NCBI RefSeq assembly: GCF_000159955.1
Contig: NZ_GG695979.1
Location: forward strand, 1 to 11,878
Origin: Paenibacillus sp. oral taxon 786 str. D14
GTDB taxonomy: Bacteria > Bacillota > Bacilli > Paenibacillales > Paenibacillaceae
Reading direction: 5' to 3'
Length of the DNA stretch: 11,878 nt
Below the pieces are notes generated by a model that was given only the letters and a program-made list of their open reading frames with translations, was not told where the DNA came from and searched no databases. The translations under genes and the position numbers were made by a program. Of the stretch, positions 1-7,721 are shown in pieces. Positions within the stretch are counted from its first letter, which is position 1; every line of letters starts with the position of its first letter.

Positions 1-36
1 GCCGGGTATAAGTTTTTCTCCCACACCCGGCTATTT
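1..36 (+). terminator. Terminator-like hairpin at the left edge
   Basis: GCCGGGT (1-7) is the exact reverse complement of ACCCGGC (25-31), with a 17-nt loop, followed by TATTTT. It could be the terminator of a gene lying to the left of the window. The T-run is weak and the left side is cut by the window edge, so the stem may be longer. Confidence 0.45.
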
Positions 37-40
37 TGCA

Positions 41-67
41 CGTATGAACTAAATCGTACGAACTAAA
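41..67 (+). repeat. Tandem 13-bp direct repeat
   Basis: CGTATGAACTAAA (41-53) is followed by CGTACGAACTAAA (55-67), identical at 12 of 13 positions with a 14-bp period. It lies between two hairpins and upstream of the promoter of the surface-protein gene. It could be a pair of regulator half-sites or a replication-slippage duplication; the sequence does not decide. Confidence 0.6.
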
Positions 68-68
68 G

Positions 69-87
69 GACGCCGTCAGGCGTTTTT
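69..87 (+). terminator. Short-stem intrinsic terminator
   Basis: ACGCC (70-74), loop GTCA, GGCGT (79-83), with a possible closing G-U pair at 69/84, followed by a run of five T (83-87). It would stop transcription entering from the left and insulate the promoter at 102-130. Confidence 0.5.
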
Positions 88-101
88 CTTAATTTCTAAA
101 C

Positions 102-130
102 TTGGGGTCTTATCTTGCCGTTAATATAAT
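102..130 (+). promoter_or_regulatory. Sigma-A-type promoter of the SLH surface-protein gene
   Basis: A perfect -10 hexamer TATAAT (125-130) lies 17 bp after a partial -35 TTGGGG (102-107). Transcription would start near 137 and leave a leader of about 65 nt before the ATG at 203. The terminator-like hairpin just upstream supports independent transcription. Confidence 0.65.
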
Positions 131-181
131 TAGGTATGCGCTTAATTGCCTATGTGGCTAACATACATAATTGCACGTCGT

Positions 182-191
182 AGGAAAGGGG
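182..191 (+). promoter_or_regulatory. Ribosome binding site deciding the start at 203
   Basis: AGGAAAGGGG lies 11 nt before the ATG at 203. It selects that ATG over the in-frame TTG at 146, which would put 19 residues before the obvious signal peptide and lacks a comparable site. Confidence 0.6.
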
Positions 192-202
192 ATTTTAATA
201 AA

Positions 203-3200
203 ATGAGAAGAAAAATCTCAGGTGTCTTGGCGCTTCTGTTAGCAACTAATTTATTTAGTGGGTCTTTGGCGGGGGTAGCAATGCCGAATATAAAGTTATC
301 TGCCTTAAGTAAAACTGCGATTGCTGCAGCTCTACCGGATCAAGCCGGGATTACTGAAATCAGCCCGATGGACGGAGAGAAGGGCGTTCCTTTGAACGCG
401 AAATTGAAGATCAAATTTGCAAAAAAGATCCGTTTTGTAGAAGCAGACATCACAGTCACCGGTTTGGAAGGAAGCTCGGATACTATCTCTCTAAAACCAG
501 CGGAAGGCGTTGTTCAGGAATTTGAGGAAATAACCCTGACTCCTCCTTCATTATCAAATGGAGTGAAATATACCGTTACAATCCCTGAAAAAACTTTTCT
601 TGAAGTGGATACTAATAATCCATTACCGGAAATTAAATGGTCTTTTACAACCGTATCTTTAGGAAATACTGCTCCTGTCCTCAACTCTGTATCACCTACG
701 GGCCAGCCGGTTCCTTTAATTTCGGGGAATCTTGTCCTTAGCATGACGTTTAGCGAAGCGGTGGAAGCCGGTACCGGGAGCATTAAAATTAACCGGGTTT
801 CCGATAACCAAACGGTAGAAACCATCCCCGCTGTTGCTAGTGTCATAACACCTCAAACGGATGGGAAATCTTTGGTTGAGTTTACTGCAAAGAAGCTTTC
901 AGCAGGTGAACGTTATTATGTACTCGTCGATAAACAAGCTTTTAAAGATACGGATTGGACACCTTATCAAGGAATAAGCGATGCAAATCAATGGACATTC
1001 ACTGTCAAAGGCTCGCCGGTAAGGGTGACTCAGTATGCCCCCACGACAACGGGAGTCAGCCCGTTAACGACGTTAACTATTAATTTTAGTCGGAATGTAT
1101 ACCCCGTAAACGGGAACATTCTGATTAAGAAGGGATCCCAAACCGAACAAACTATTAGTGTTACATCACCTGAAGTCACCGGGGGTGACTCCAAAATGAT
1201 CACAATTACGCCTAAAAAGGCCCTGACTCCAAACACGGTTTATACGATTGAAGTCCCGGCGGGTGCCTTTGAAGATAGTGATGGGAATCGATTATTGAAT
1301 AGTGCGGGTAACAACTTCCCGGGTAATGTATTAACGTGGACCTTTACAACAGGAACGACTGCTTCCACCACATTAAGCATCGTATCCGTGTCACCAAGAG
1401 ATCAAAGTGTAAACAATGCAGTAACAAGCACACTTAAGGCTACATTTAATAAGGAGATTGATTATCTAAGTAATTCAGGTGGAGTGAGACTCTATAAACA
1501 AGGTGTAAATACTCCAGTTACTGCACCAGTAAAAGTGAATCCATCCAACAAAAAGGAGTTAATCATCACTCCGTCAAACTTAGATGCAGGGGCAACTTAT
1601 TATGTAGATATCGATCCGGGGGTTATAACAGATTTGTCTTCACCTGGCTCTGTATTTGCCGGATTAAAGGGAACCACAAGCTGGACGTTCCAAACCGTGG
1701 CAGCGGATAAAACCGCTCCAGTATTGCAAAATGCAACGATGTACAGCAATTCTACGATCCGTTTGCAATATAATGAGACGCTGGATTCCTCGGTCAGTTT
1801 GTTAACTTCGAGCTTCACCGTTACGGTTAACGGCGAGACCCGGAAATTATCTTCAGCGTCTGTATCCGGAGACAGCGTTTATGTCACGTTAGAGACGGGG
1901 GTTGCGGTTGGACAGAAAGTGACCATCAGTTATGTTGGAAATAGTGTCCGGCCAATCCGGGATAAGTCGGGCAACAATGCAGCGAGTTTTTCTCGGGATG
2001 TTACAAACAGCATTAATTCTGTACTGCCCAAGCCTAGTGAGGGTTTTGTTAGCGGTAGCACCTTAACTCTGTATTTCTCAGATGACTTAAAAAGCGTTTC
2101 GAGTAATGCTTACCGACAGTTCTCCGTCACCGCAGATGGGCGCTCCAAAGGGATCAAAAGTATTTCGCAAAGTGGAAGTATTGTCACGCTGTATTTATCC
2201 AGCAGTGTATCCAATGGTGAGGTTGTGAAGGTATCATATTCACCAGGTTCGTATCCGTTGCAAGACATCCGGGGGCAGAATATTGCAGCTTTTAGTGATT
2301 ATTATGTACAAAATACTAATGATACTAAACCACCAGAAATTAAGAGCATCGAGGGATCGGGGAATAAGATCGTACTAACTTATAATGAAGCTTTGAGTAC
2401 ATCGAGTCTCCCGATGAAGAGCCAGTTCTCTGTATTGGTTAACAATTTGCCTGTTTACGTCACAAATGTCGAGATTATAGATAATCAAGTGATTCTGACG
2501 TTAGCTTCCTCTTTTACACAGACGCAAAACGTCACGTTGTCTTACGTTTCTGGTATAGGAGGAACCGCCGATCTGAACGGCAACTTAGCCGGTTATATCG
2601 ATCTGCAACCTGTATCATATGGATTGGTGATGGAAGGGATTCGCTCCGCTATCGTGCGGGGAGATACGATTACGGTGACGTTTAATGGAGGCTTAATGCC
2701 GATTTCGAATCTATCCATTTCGCAGTTCTATGTCGCGGTAGATTTGAACAACCGGACGATTCAAAGCACTTCGATCAGCGGAGATACCTTAACGATCAAG
2801 CTGAGCTCTCCGGTGACGAAGTCTCAAACGGTGAAGCTGTCCTATATGGAAGGGGCAACCCCTTTATATCAATCGACGGGTACTAAAGTTAAGGGCTTCA
2901 GCGATTTGACTTTGCAAAATCTGACGGATACGGAAACAAGTACGGGTACAACTAATGGGGTCCCATCCTACCTTACTGCATTGAGCACTTCCGACTTTGG
3001 GAAGAGCGGATATGTGCTTGGGACTAACTCAGCAACGACAAGCAGCACTCGATTAACCAATGGCACCATCGTAAATAAATACACGTTGGATAGTGCGAAG
3101 GTTGCCGAAACTTTAAAATATTTTAGCAACAGTAATGTAAGCAACCGAATGCTTGTATTTGAAGTTCCATCAACGGAGAAGGCTGCTCAGGTAGTCATTC

Positions 3201-4255
3201 CGATGTCAGGCTTTATGGAATATTATAATAGCGGCAAAACGGGTTCTTTGGCGGTGAGATACGGAAGCACGCTGTTTGAACTTCCCATTGAGAAAATCCC
3301 GTTCTCTGAGCTATACCAAAGCTTAATGGTGAGCTCGATCAATAGCGCGAACCTGTTCATCCAATTGGAGCCGGTATCGAAGAACCAATTGCCAAGACCG
3401 ACGACAGCAGCAGGTATCAACATCTCATCTATTGCTGACCCTATCCAAATCTCGGTGTCTGCAACGAACGCTTCAGGCGCTCAAAGCAGTGGAAGCTTGG
3501 ATTTTACCGGACAACTGCATTACCGGGCGGCGGGGCAAGCTTCGGCAGCAGCCCAAGCTTCCTTGGTCCAGTATGATACGACATCGGGTGCTTTGAGCCA
3601 TGTTCCATCCAAAGTGACAAGCAGCGGAGCGAATCTATTGTTTGACGGAACGATCACGGGAAATACGACGATCGGTCCTGCATTGGGTTACAGCTATTTT
3701 AGCGATACGACCACACACTGGGCTAAAAATGACATCCTTGAACTTGCAAACAAGCTCATTGTTGAACCTAGATCTAACTCTGGCACGAACTTCGAACCAA
3801 ACAAAAACATTACCCGCGCGGAGTTCGCCGTCTTTATCGCGAAAGGGCTGGGGCTGGCCGGGGATGAGGCTAGTGCCCGTCGCTTCCCGGACGTTTCTTC
3901 CGGTACGACGGCGGCGTATATCGGGGCGGCGGCGAAGGCCGGGATTATCAACGGTAACGCGGACGGCACGTTTAAGCCGAACAGCAACATTACGCGGGAG
4001 CAAATGGCGCTGATGATGGTGCGGGCGATGGAATACGCCGGCTACAATACGTCGATGACCGGTGCGAGCACGGCAACGCTAACGAAGTTCAAGGACGCGG
4101 CCAAGATCCAGTCCAAGGACACGGTGGCCAAAGCCGTGAAGGAAGGCATCATTCAAGGTGTGACGACAAATACGTTCCAGCCGCAAGGCAATGCGACACG
4201 TGCGCAAGCGGCGGTCATGCTGAAACGTGTCCTGGATAAACTGAACTACATTTAA
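203..4255 (+). CDS. Secreted S-layer-type protein with Ig-like/SwmB repeats and three SLH domains
   Basis: A 1350-aa exported surface protein. The ATG at 203 is preferred over a TTG at 146 because it has an RBS and places a classic signal peptide (MRRKISGVLALLLATNLFSG) at the N-terminus. About four Big_5-like Ig repeats follow at residues 50-151, 157-270, 271-384 and 391-501, each opening with a SP..G/A pattern and most closing with WTFT or WSFTT. Four SwmB-like repeats cover about 502-913, with recurring 'LTY/LSYxxG' strands and terminal 'D..GN.' loops. Residues 913-1162 are a serine/threonine-rich linker region I cannot assign. Three SLH domains end the protein (1165-1222, 1227-1290, 1295-1350) with ITRAEFA, ITREQMA and ATRAQAA motifs. 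SLH domains of this family bind pyruvylated secondary cell-wall polymer. No catalytic domain is visible, so a structural or adhesive role is inferred. The gene has its own promoter and terminator. Confidence 0.93.
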   Translation: MRRKISGVLALLLATNLFSGSLAGVAMPNIKLSALSKTAIAAALPDQAGITEISPMDGEKGVPLNAKLKIKFAKKIRFVEADITVTGLEGSSDTISLKPAEGVVQEFEEITLTPPSLSNGVKYTVTIPEKTFLEVDTNNPLPEIKWSFTTVSLGNTAPVLNSVSPTGQPVPLISGNLVLSMTFSEAVEAGTGSIKINRVSDNQTVETIPAVASVITPQTDGKSLVEFTAKKLSAGERYYVLVDKQAFKDTDWTPYQGISDANQWTFTVKGSPVRVTQYAPTTTGVSPLTTLTINFSRNVYPVNGNILIKKGSQTEQTISVTSPEVTGGDSKMITITPKKALTPNTVYTIEVPAGAFEDSDGNRLLNSAGNNFPGNVLTWTFTTGTTASTTLSIVSVSPRDQSVNNAVTSTLKATFNKEIDYLSNSGGVRLYKQGVNTPVTAPVKVNPSNKKELIITPSNLDAGATYYVDIDPGVITDLSSPGSVFAGLKGTTSWTFQTVAADKTAPVLQNATMYSNSTIRLQYNETLDSSVSLLTSSFTVTVNGETRKLSSASVSGDSVYVTLETGVAVGQKVTISYVGNSVRPIRDKSGNNAASFSRDVTNSINSVLPKPSEGFVSGSTLTLYFSDDLKSVSSNAYRQFSVTADGRSKGIKSISQSGSIVTLYLSSSVSNGEVVKVSYSPGSYPLQDIRGQNIAAFSDYYVQNTNDTKPPEIKSIEGSGNKIVLTYNEALSTSSLPMKSQFSVLVNNLPVYVTNVEIIDNQVILTLASSFTQTQNVTLSYVSGIGGTADLNGNLAGYIDLQPVSYGLVMEGIRSAIVRGDTITVTFNGGLMPISNLSISQFYVAVDLNNRTIQSTSISGDTLTIKLSSPVTKSQTVKLSYMEGATPLYQSTGTKVKGFSDLTLQNLTDTETSTGTTNGVPSYLTALSTSDFGKSGYVLGTNSATTSSTRLTNGTIVNKYTLDSAKVAETLKYFSNSNVSNRMLVFEVPSTEKAAQVVIPMSGFMEYYNSGKTGSLAVRYGSTLFELPIEKIPFSELYQSLMVSSINSANLFIQLEPVSKNQLPRPTTAAGINISSIADPIQISVSATNASGAQSSGSLDFTGQLHYRAAGQASAAAQASLVQYDTTSGALSHVPSKVTSSGANLLFDGTITGNTTIGPALGYSYFSDTTTHWAKNDILELANKLIVEPRSNSGTNFEPNKNITRAEFAVFIAKGLGLAGDEASARRFPDVSSGTTAAYIGAAAKAGIINGNADGTFKPNSNITREQMALMMVRAMEYAGYNTSMTGASTATLTKFKDAAKIQSKDTVAKAVKEGIIQGVTTNTFQPQGNATRAQAAVMLKRVLDKLNYI

Positions 4256-4266
4256 TCCACAACGTT

Positions 4267-4308
4267 TCCCGGCACTAGGGGAGGAACCCAGGTGTCGGGA
4301 TTTTTTTT
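4267..4308 (+). terminator. Strong intrinsic terminator of the SLH gene
   Basis: TCCCGGCAC (4267-4275) pairs with GTGTCGGGA (4292-4300), nine pairs including one G-U, followed by eight T (4301-4308). It begins 11 nt after the stop codon and ends the surface-protein transcript. Confidence 0.9.
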
Positions 4309-4635
4309 GACTGAGGAGGGGGTGTAGGCGGCCAGATCTCTTGCGGGGATTATCCCGTTGCATCAGTTTGAATCCGGTTGTGGAGAAGAGGGGAGAGATG
4401 CTCAGTTGAAGCTGCCCCAGCAACCGTTACTTTGGGTGAAGCGGCGCTCCAAGGGAACCGAAAAATCTCAAGCTCTCCCTTCTGAACGAAAGGGATAATC
4501 GTGTAAAAGAGGTGCGAGAAGGGGCGTGCAGATTGTAAATGTGTTTGTGAGTAAGTGCGTATGTGCATAAGTGCGGTGTTCGGAGTTGAGCAAGGCGGAG
4601 CGAGGCCTTCCTTCGGGGAAAGTTTTGCTCACAAG
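4309..4635. other. Non-coding intergenic stretch with dyads, possible structured RNA
   Basis: No credible gene is seen. GGGAT-T-ATCCC (4346-4356) is a perfect 11-bp dyad. GGGAGAG (4391-4397) and CTCTCCC (4473-4479) are perfect complements enclosing two smaller possible stems: GCTG/CAGC at 4411-4421, and CTTTGG (4430-4435) with CCAAGG (4449-4454). GAGCAA (4588-4593) pairs with TTGCTC (4625-4630) around a TTCG-containing hairpin. These could be parts of a leader or small RNA. I could not match them to a known riboswitch class, and no promoter or T-run supports a discrete transcript. Confidence 0.4.
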
Positions 4636-4761
4636 TTATCTACCAAATCCACATTATCCACAGAAGTTAAGCACATGCGATAAGAGGAACGAACAAAAGT
4701 TATCCTAGTTTTCCACAGAATTTATCCCCAATATCCACATTACCCACATAGATATTCCACA
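4636..4761 (+). promoter_or_regulatory. Cluster of DnaA-box-like 9-mers
   Basis: The perfect box TTATCCACA is at 4654-4662. Single-mismatch boxes in the same orientation are TTTTCCACA (4709-4717), TTATCCCCA (4722-4730), ATATCCACA (4731-4739) and TTACCCACA (4740-4748). Two-mismatch copies are TTATCTACC (4636-4644), AAATCCACA (4645-4653) and TATTCCACA (4753-4761). The boxes at 4636-4662 and 4722-4748 abut head to tail with no spacer. Exact CAAAAGTTA repeats (4694-4702, 4760-4768) bracket the right half. No dnaA, dnaN or rpmH flanks it, so oriC is unlikely. A DnaA-titrating cluster or a DnaA-responsive control site for the downstream gene is inferred. Confidence 0.65.
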
Positions 4762-4764
4762 AAA

Positions 4765-4829
4765 GTTAAAGAAATTGATAGGTTCCTTTAACAATCTTGC
4801 TAAATTTCGTAACTTTTCGGCTTAAAAGT
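4765..4829 (+). promoter_or_regulatory. AT-rich inverted repeats upstream of the glycosidase gene
   Basis: GTTAAAG (4765-4771) and CTTTAAC (4786-4792) form a perfect 7-bp inverted repeat that encloses a -35-like TTGATA (4775-4780). ACTTTT (4812-4817) and AAAAGT (4824-4829) form a second. No convincing -10 lies at the right distance from TTGATA, so the promoter of the downstream gene is not resolved. The dyads could be operators or leader hairpins. Confidence 0.35.
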
Positions 4830-4881
4830 AGTCTATTAATAAGGGACTAGCTTTATAGAAGCGTGTTAGAAGCATGAACAG

Positions 4882-7674
4882 ATGGGAGAGTTGTCTAACA
4901 AAATGGTAGTCAGAAGAGACGAAACCGGAAGAAACCAAACCCAAGTGAATACGGATCTGGAAGTTGTCGAACGTCAAAACTCGAAGTTGGCCCACCTGGT
5001 GGCAAAGAGCGGCAAACGCATCGCACTTGTCACGCTGGCGGGATTGATATGGATTCAGCCTGTGATTGGCATTGGACCGATCACGGGACCGGCTTTGACT
5101 GCGGAAGCAGCAGCAAGCCAAACGGTGAAGCTTAGCGAAGAAATGATCACATCGGGGGCCAAGCTCGTGAAATACGAGTACACGGTGACCCGGTCGGGCA
5201 AACCGGTGAAGGTGCTGACCGATGTCATTGAAGTGGATTTGACGAATCCTTACGTCCAACTGGACGTGATGACCGGCAAAGGGGGACAAGTAACGACGAG
5301 ACAAAGCGTGGAAGGGATGGTCAAGGAAACCGGGGCTGTCGCCGGGGTAAACGGCGATTTCTTTGCGACCGGCGGCCAAGGCGTTCCGATGGGATCGGCT
5401 GTATCGAAAGGAACAGTCGTCACCAGCCCGGCTCAGTTGCAGGGGATGTATGCTTTTGCCGTGCGGAATGACGGGACCCCGCTGATCGACCGTTTTGGCT
5501 TCAGCGGCACGGTGTTCGCCGAGGACGGTTCGACGTTTCCGCTTGCGGGCATCAACCAGGAATCCTATATGACTGAACCGGACAAGGCTTACAGCCACGT
5601 AAATAAAATGTTTATTTATACGAGTGCCTGGAAGTCGGAGGAACGTCCGGCGGCCAGCTCAACGACACCAACCGAGGTGCTGGTGCAAGGCGGCGTGATT
5701 ACGCAGATTTCCATCAAAGCGGCAATTCCGGGACCGGTGCCGGCGGATGGGTATATTTTGCGTGCGCACGGGACGGCGGCGGATTATGTAGCTTCTCACC
5801 TGCAAGTTGGCCAGCGCGTGGATGCAATTTATCAGCTGCAATCTTTGACTGACGGACAACTGGTAGACCCGGCGGATCTGAAAGTGATGATCGGCGGTCA
5901 TACGCTATTGGTCGACCAAGGCAAAGCATCGGCGTTTACCCGTTCAACGACATCGATCAGCGGAGGCAGCGCCGTGGCACGGACCGCAGTAGGTTACTCC
6001 AAAGACGGGAAAACGGCCTATATCATTACCGCCGAGAAAAACAGCAACAGCACCGGCCTCACCTTGAAGGAGCTGCAAGGCTTCATGACGGGAATCGGTG
6101 TCTGGAAAGGCTTGAACCTGGACGGCGGCGGCTCCACAACGATGGTCACGCGGCCGCTGGCAGAAACGACACCGCAGCTCACTTTTACGACGTCCAATGG
6201 GGCGGCGGGGCAACGTGTGGTTGCTAACGGGCTTGGTGTATTTACGACGGCACCGCAAGGTTCGCTGCTTGGTCTCAAAGTCAGCGGATCTTCCACGTTG
6301 TTCATCGGGCAAACCGTGCCGTACGCTCTGAAAGGCTATGACACGTATTACAATCCGATCGATACGAGCGGCATCCAAGCTTCCTGGCAGGCTAGTAACG
6401 GTAACGTGGTTTGGACCGGCAGCGGCTTTAAAGGCGTGAAGGCAGGGACGGCCAAAATTACCGCTACCAGCGGGCAAGCGAAAACCAGTATGGATGTGAA
6501 GGTACTGGGCGGCACGGACTTGGAAAGCTTGACACCGGGCACAACGTTCGCTCCGTTGCAAGCAGGAACCAGCGTCACAGTGGCTGTAACCGCGAAGCTG
6601 AAGGATGGACGTACGGTTGACGTTCCAGCGGAATCGGTAAAATGGACATTTAGCGGTATGAAAGCCAGCGTACAAGGCGGTGTGCTTACAGTGCAGTCCG
6701 TGAACAATGGGGCGAAGTTTGCGTATGCGACGCCCGTCTATGACGGCTTTAATGGAACACCGATCGTGCTGTCGGCTTCCACTGAAACGATCTGGGAAAG
6801 CTTCGAAAACATGACTTACCCGATCTCCTTCACCGGCCTTCCGGCTGAAGCCAAAGGAACCGTGAGCATTGTGCAAGGAACCGGAGAGCGCGCAAACTCC
6901 AAAGTGTTGAAGCTCGATTATGATTTGACCGGCGGTACCGGCAGCAAGTTTGCTTATGCCCAATTTAACGGCACAAGCGGCAGAGCGATTCCGGATAATG
7001 CAACGACTTTGACGGTGGATGTGTTAGGTGATGCGAGTCTGAACTGGGTACGCGCCGAATTGTCTGACGCGGACGGCAAGCCAGTTTACATCGACCTCGC
7101 GCGTCCGATGGATTACACCGGCTGGAAGACGCTGACGGCGGATCTGACCGCAAATAACATCAAATTCCCGGCAAAGCTGAAGCGGCTTTATGTCGTAAAC
7201 GTCGAAGAAGGCCAGGACGAACGGGCGCTGACGGGCAGCGTTTCTTTTGACAATGTTCGCTTTACGGCTCCTGCAGCCGGCGGCAGCAGCCCGGACTTCC
7301 CAAGTGCGAAGGCTGTTATGGTGATCGGCCAGAAGTCGATGACGGTTAACGGGAAGAAGCAAAACCTGGAAGTTGCTCCATTGCTTAAGGACAATACGAC
7401 CTACGTGCCGATCAAGTACGTGCTGGACGTCTTTGGTGGGAACGCCGCATGGAACGCGGCGGCCAAAAAAATCACGGTAACCCGCGGTGCTACGGTGTTG
7501 GAGCTGACGGTGGGGCAGAAGGCACTTTTGCTAAATGGGGTCTCTTCCAAAGCGGAAGTCGCGCCAATTATTGTCAATGGAAGGACTTTGGTCCCATTAC
7601 GTTTGGTCTCCGAACAGCTTGGAATTGGCGTAAATTGGGAGCAGAAAACCAAATCCATTACCCTCGAATCATGA
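4882..7674 (+). CDS. Secreted phosphodiester glycosidase (NAGPA) family protein with stalk domain
   Basis: A 930-aa multidomain exported protein. Residues 1-44 are charged, followed by a hydrophobic segment (about 45-70) and an Ala-rich possible signal-peptidase site (AEAAAS, near 74-79). A phosphodiester glycosidase fold (PF09992, related to the lysosomal uncovering enzyme) spans about 90-456, shown by GVNGDFF (155-161) and LNLDGGGSTTMV (411-422), where family active-site residues lie. Two Ig-like segments follow (about 461-543 and 544-635), then a beta-rich, possibly carbohydrate-binding region (638-797, opening WESFENM), and a C-terminal copper amine oxidase N-terminal-like 'stalk' domain (808-930, with TYVPIKYV and RTLVPLRLV repeats). 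The substrate is unknown; a wall glycopolymer or exopolysaccharide phosphodiester is inferred. The start is uncertain: an in-frame stop lies at 4867-4869, and the ATG at 4903 is an alternative. No strong RBS decides. Confidence 0.9.
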   Translation: MGELSNKMVVRRDETGRNQTQVNTDLEVVERQNSKLAHLVAKSGKRIALVTLAGLIWIQPVIGIGPITGPALTAEAAASQTVKLSEEMITSGAKLVKYEYTVTRSGKPVKVLTDVIEVDLTNPYVQLDVMTGKGGQVTTRQSVEGMVKETGAVAGVNGDFFATGGQGVPMGSAVSKGTVVTSPAQLQGMYAFAVRNDGTPLIDRFGFSGTVFAEDGSTFPLAGINQESYMTEPDKAYSHVNKMFIYTSAWKSEERPAASSTTPTEVLVQGGVITQISIKAAIPGPVPADGYILRAHGTAADYVASHLQVGQRVDAIYQLQSLTDGQLVDPADLKVMIGGHTLLVDQGKASAFTRSTTSISGGSAVARTAVGYSKDGKTAYIITAEKNSNSTGLTLKELQGFMTGIGVWKGLNLDGGGSTTMVTRPLAETTPQLTFTTSNGAAGQRVVANGLGVFTTAPQGSLLGLKVSGSSTLFIGQTVPYALKGYDTYYNPIDTSGIQASWQASNGNVVWTGSGFKGVKAGTAKITATSGQAKTSMDVKVLGGTDLESLTPGTTFAPLQAGTSVTVAVTAKLKDGRTVDVPAESVKWTFSGMKASVQGGVLTVQSVNNGAKFAYATPVYDGFNGTPIVLSASTETIWESFENMTYPISFTGLPAEAKGTVSIVQGTGERANSKVLKLDYDLTGGTGSKFAYAQFNGTSGRAIPDNATTLTVDVLGDASLNWVRAELSDADGKPVYIDLARPMDYTGWKTLTADLTANNIKFPAKLKRLYVVNVEEGQDERALTGSVSFDNVRFTAPAAGGSSPDFPSAKAVMVIGQKSMTVNGKKQNLEVAPLLKDNTTYVPIKYVLDVFGGNAAWNAAAKKITVTRGATVLELTVGQKALLLNGVSSKAEVAPIIVNGRTLVPLRLVSEQLGIGVNWEQKTKSITLES

Positions 7675-7679
7675 TATGA

Positions 7680-7703
7680 TTAGTCTGGGACTATTCGGAC
7701 TAA
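7680..7703 (+). promoter_or_regulatory. Hairpin in the degS leader
   Basis: TTAGTCTG (7680-7687) pairs with CGGACTAA (7696-7703), eight pairs including one G-U, with an 8-nt loop. It fills most of the 47-nt gap between the glycosidase gene and degS and ends just before the degS RBS. No T-run follows, so it is not a typical terminator. A -10-like TATGAT (7675-7680) overlaps its left edge, but no -35 was found. It could affect degS translation or mRNA processing. Confidence 0.45.
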
Positions 7704-7721
7704 GAAACGGAGAAGGATTGT

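Noticed and set aside
3642..4013. 123-aa + strand open frame inside the SLH gene
   Set aside because: Arg/Ser-rich out-of-frame shadow of the GC-rich SLH region.
4390..4480. Glycine, SAM-I, THF or c-di-AMP riboswitch
   Set aside because: Short similarities such as GGAGAG, GAAGC..AGCAACC and TTTGGGTGAA were considered, but the ordered conserved core of none of these classes is present.
4636..4761. Chromosomal replication origin (oriC)
   Set aside because: DnaA-like boxes are present, but none of the usual neighbours (dnaA, dnaN, rpmH, gyrB) is nearby and no clear AT-rich unwinding repeat set adjoins them.
4822..5598. 258-aa reverse-strand open frame
   Set aside because: It mostly overlaps the glycosidase coding region antisense and shows no domain or plausible RBS.
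5944..6963. 339-aa reverse-strand open frame
   Set aside because: It lies wholly inside the glycosidase gene, is rich in His/Arg/Cys, and has no recognisable domain; it is a shadow frame of a GC-rich gene.
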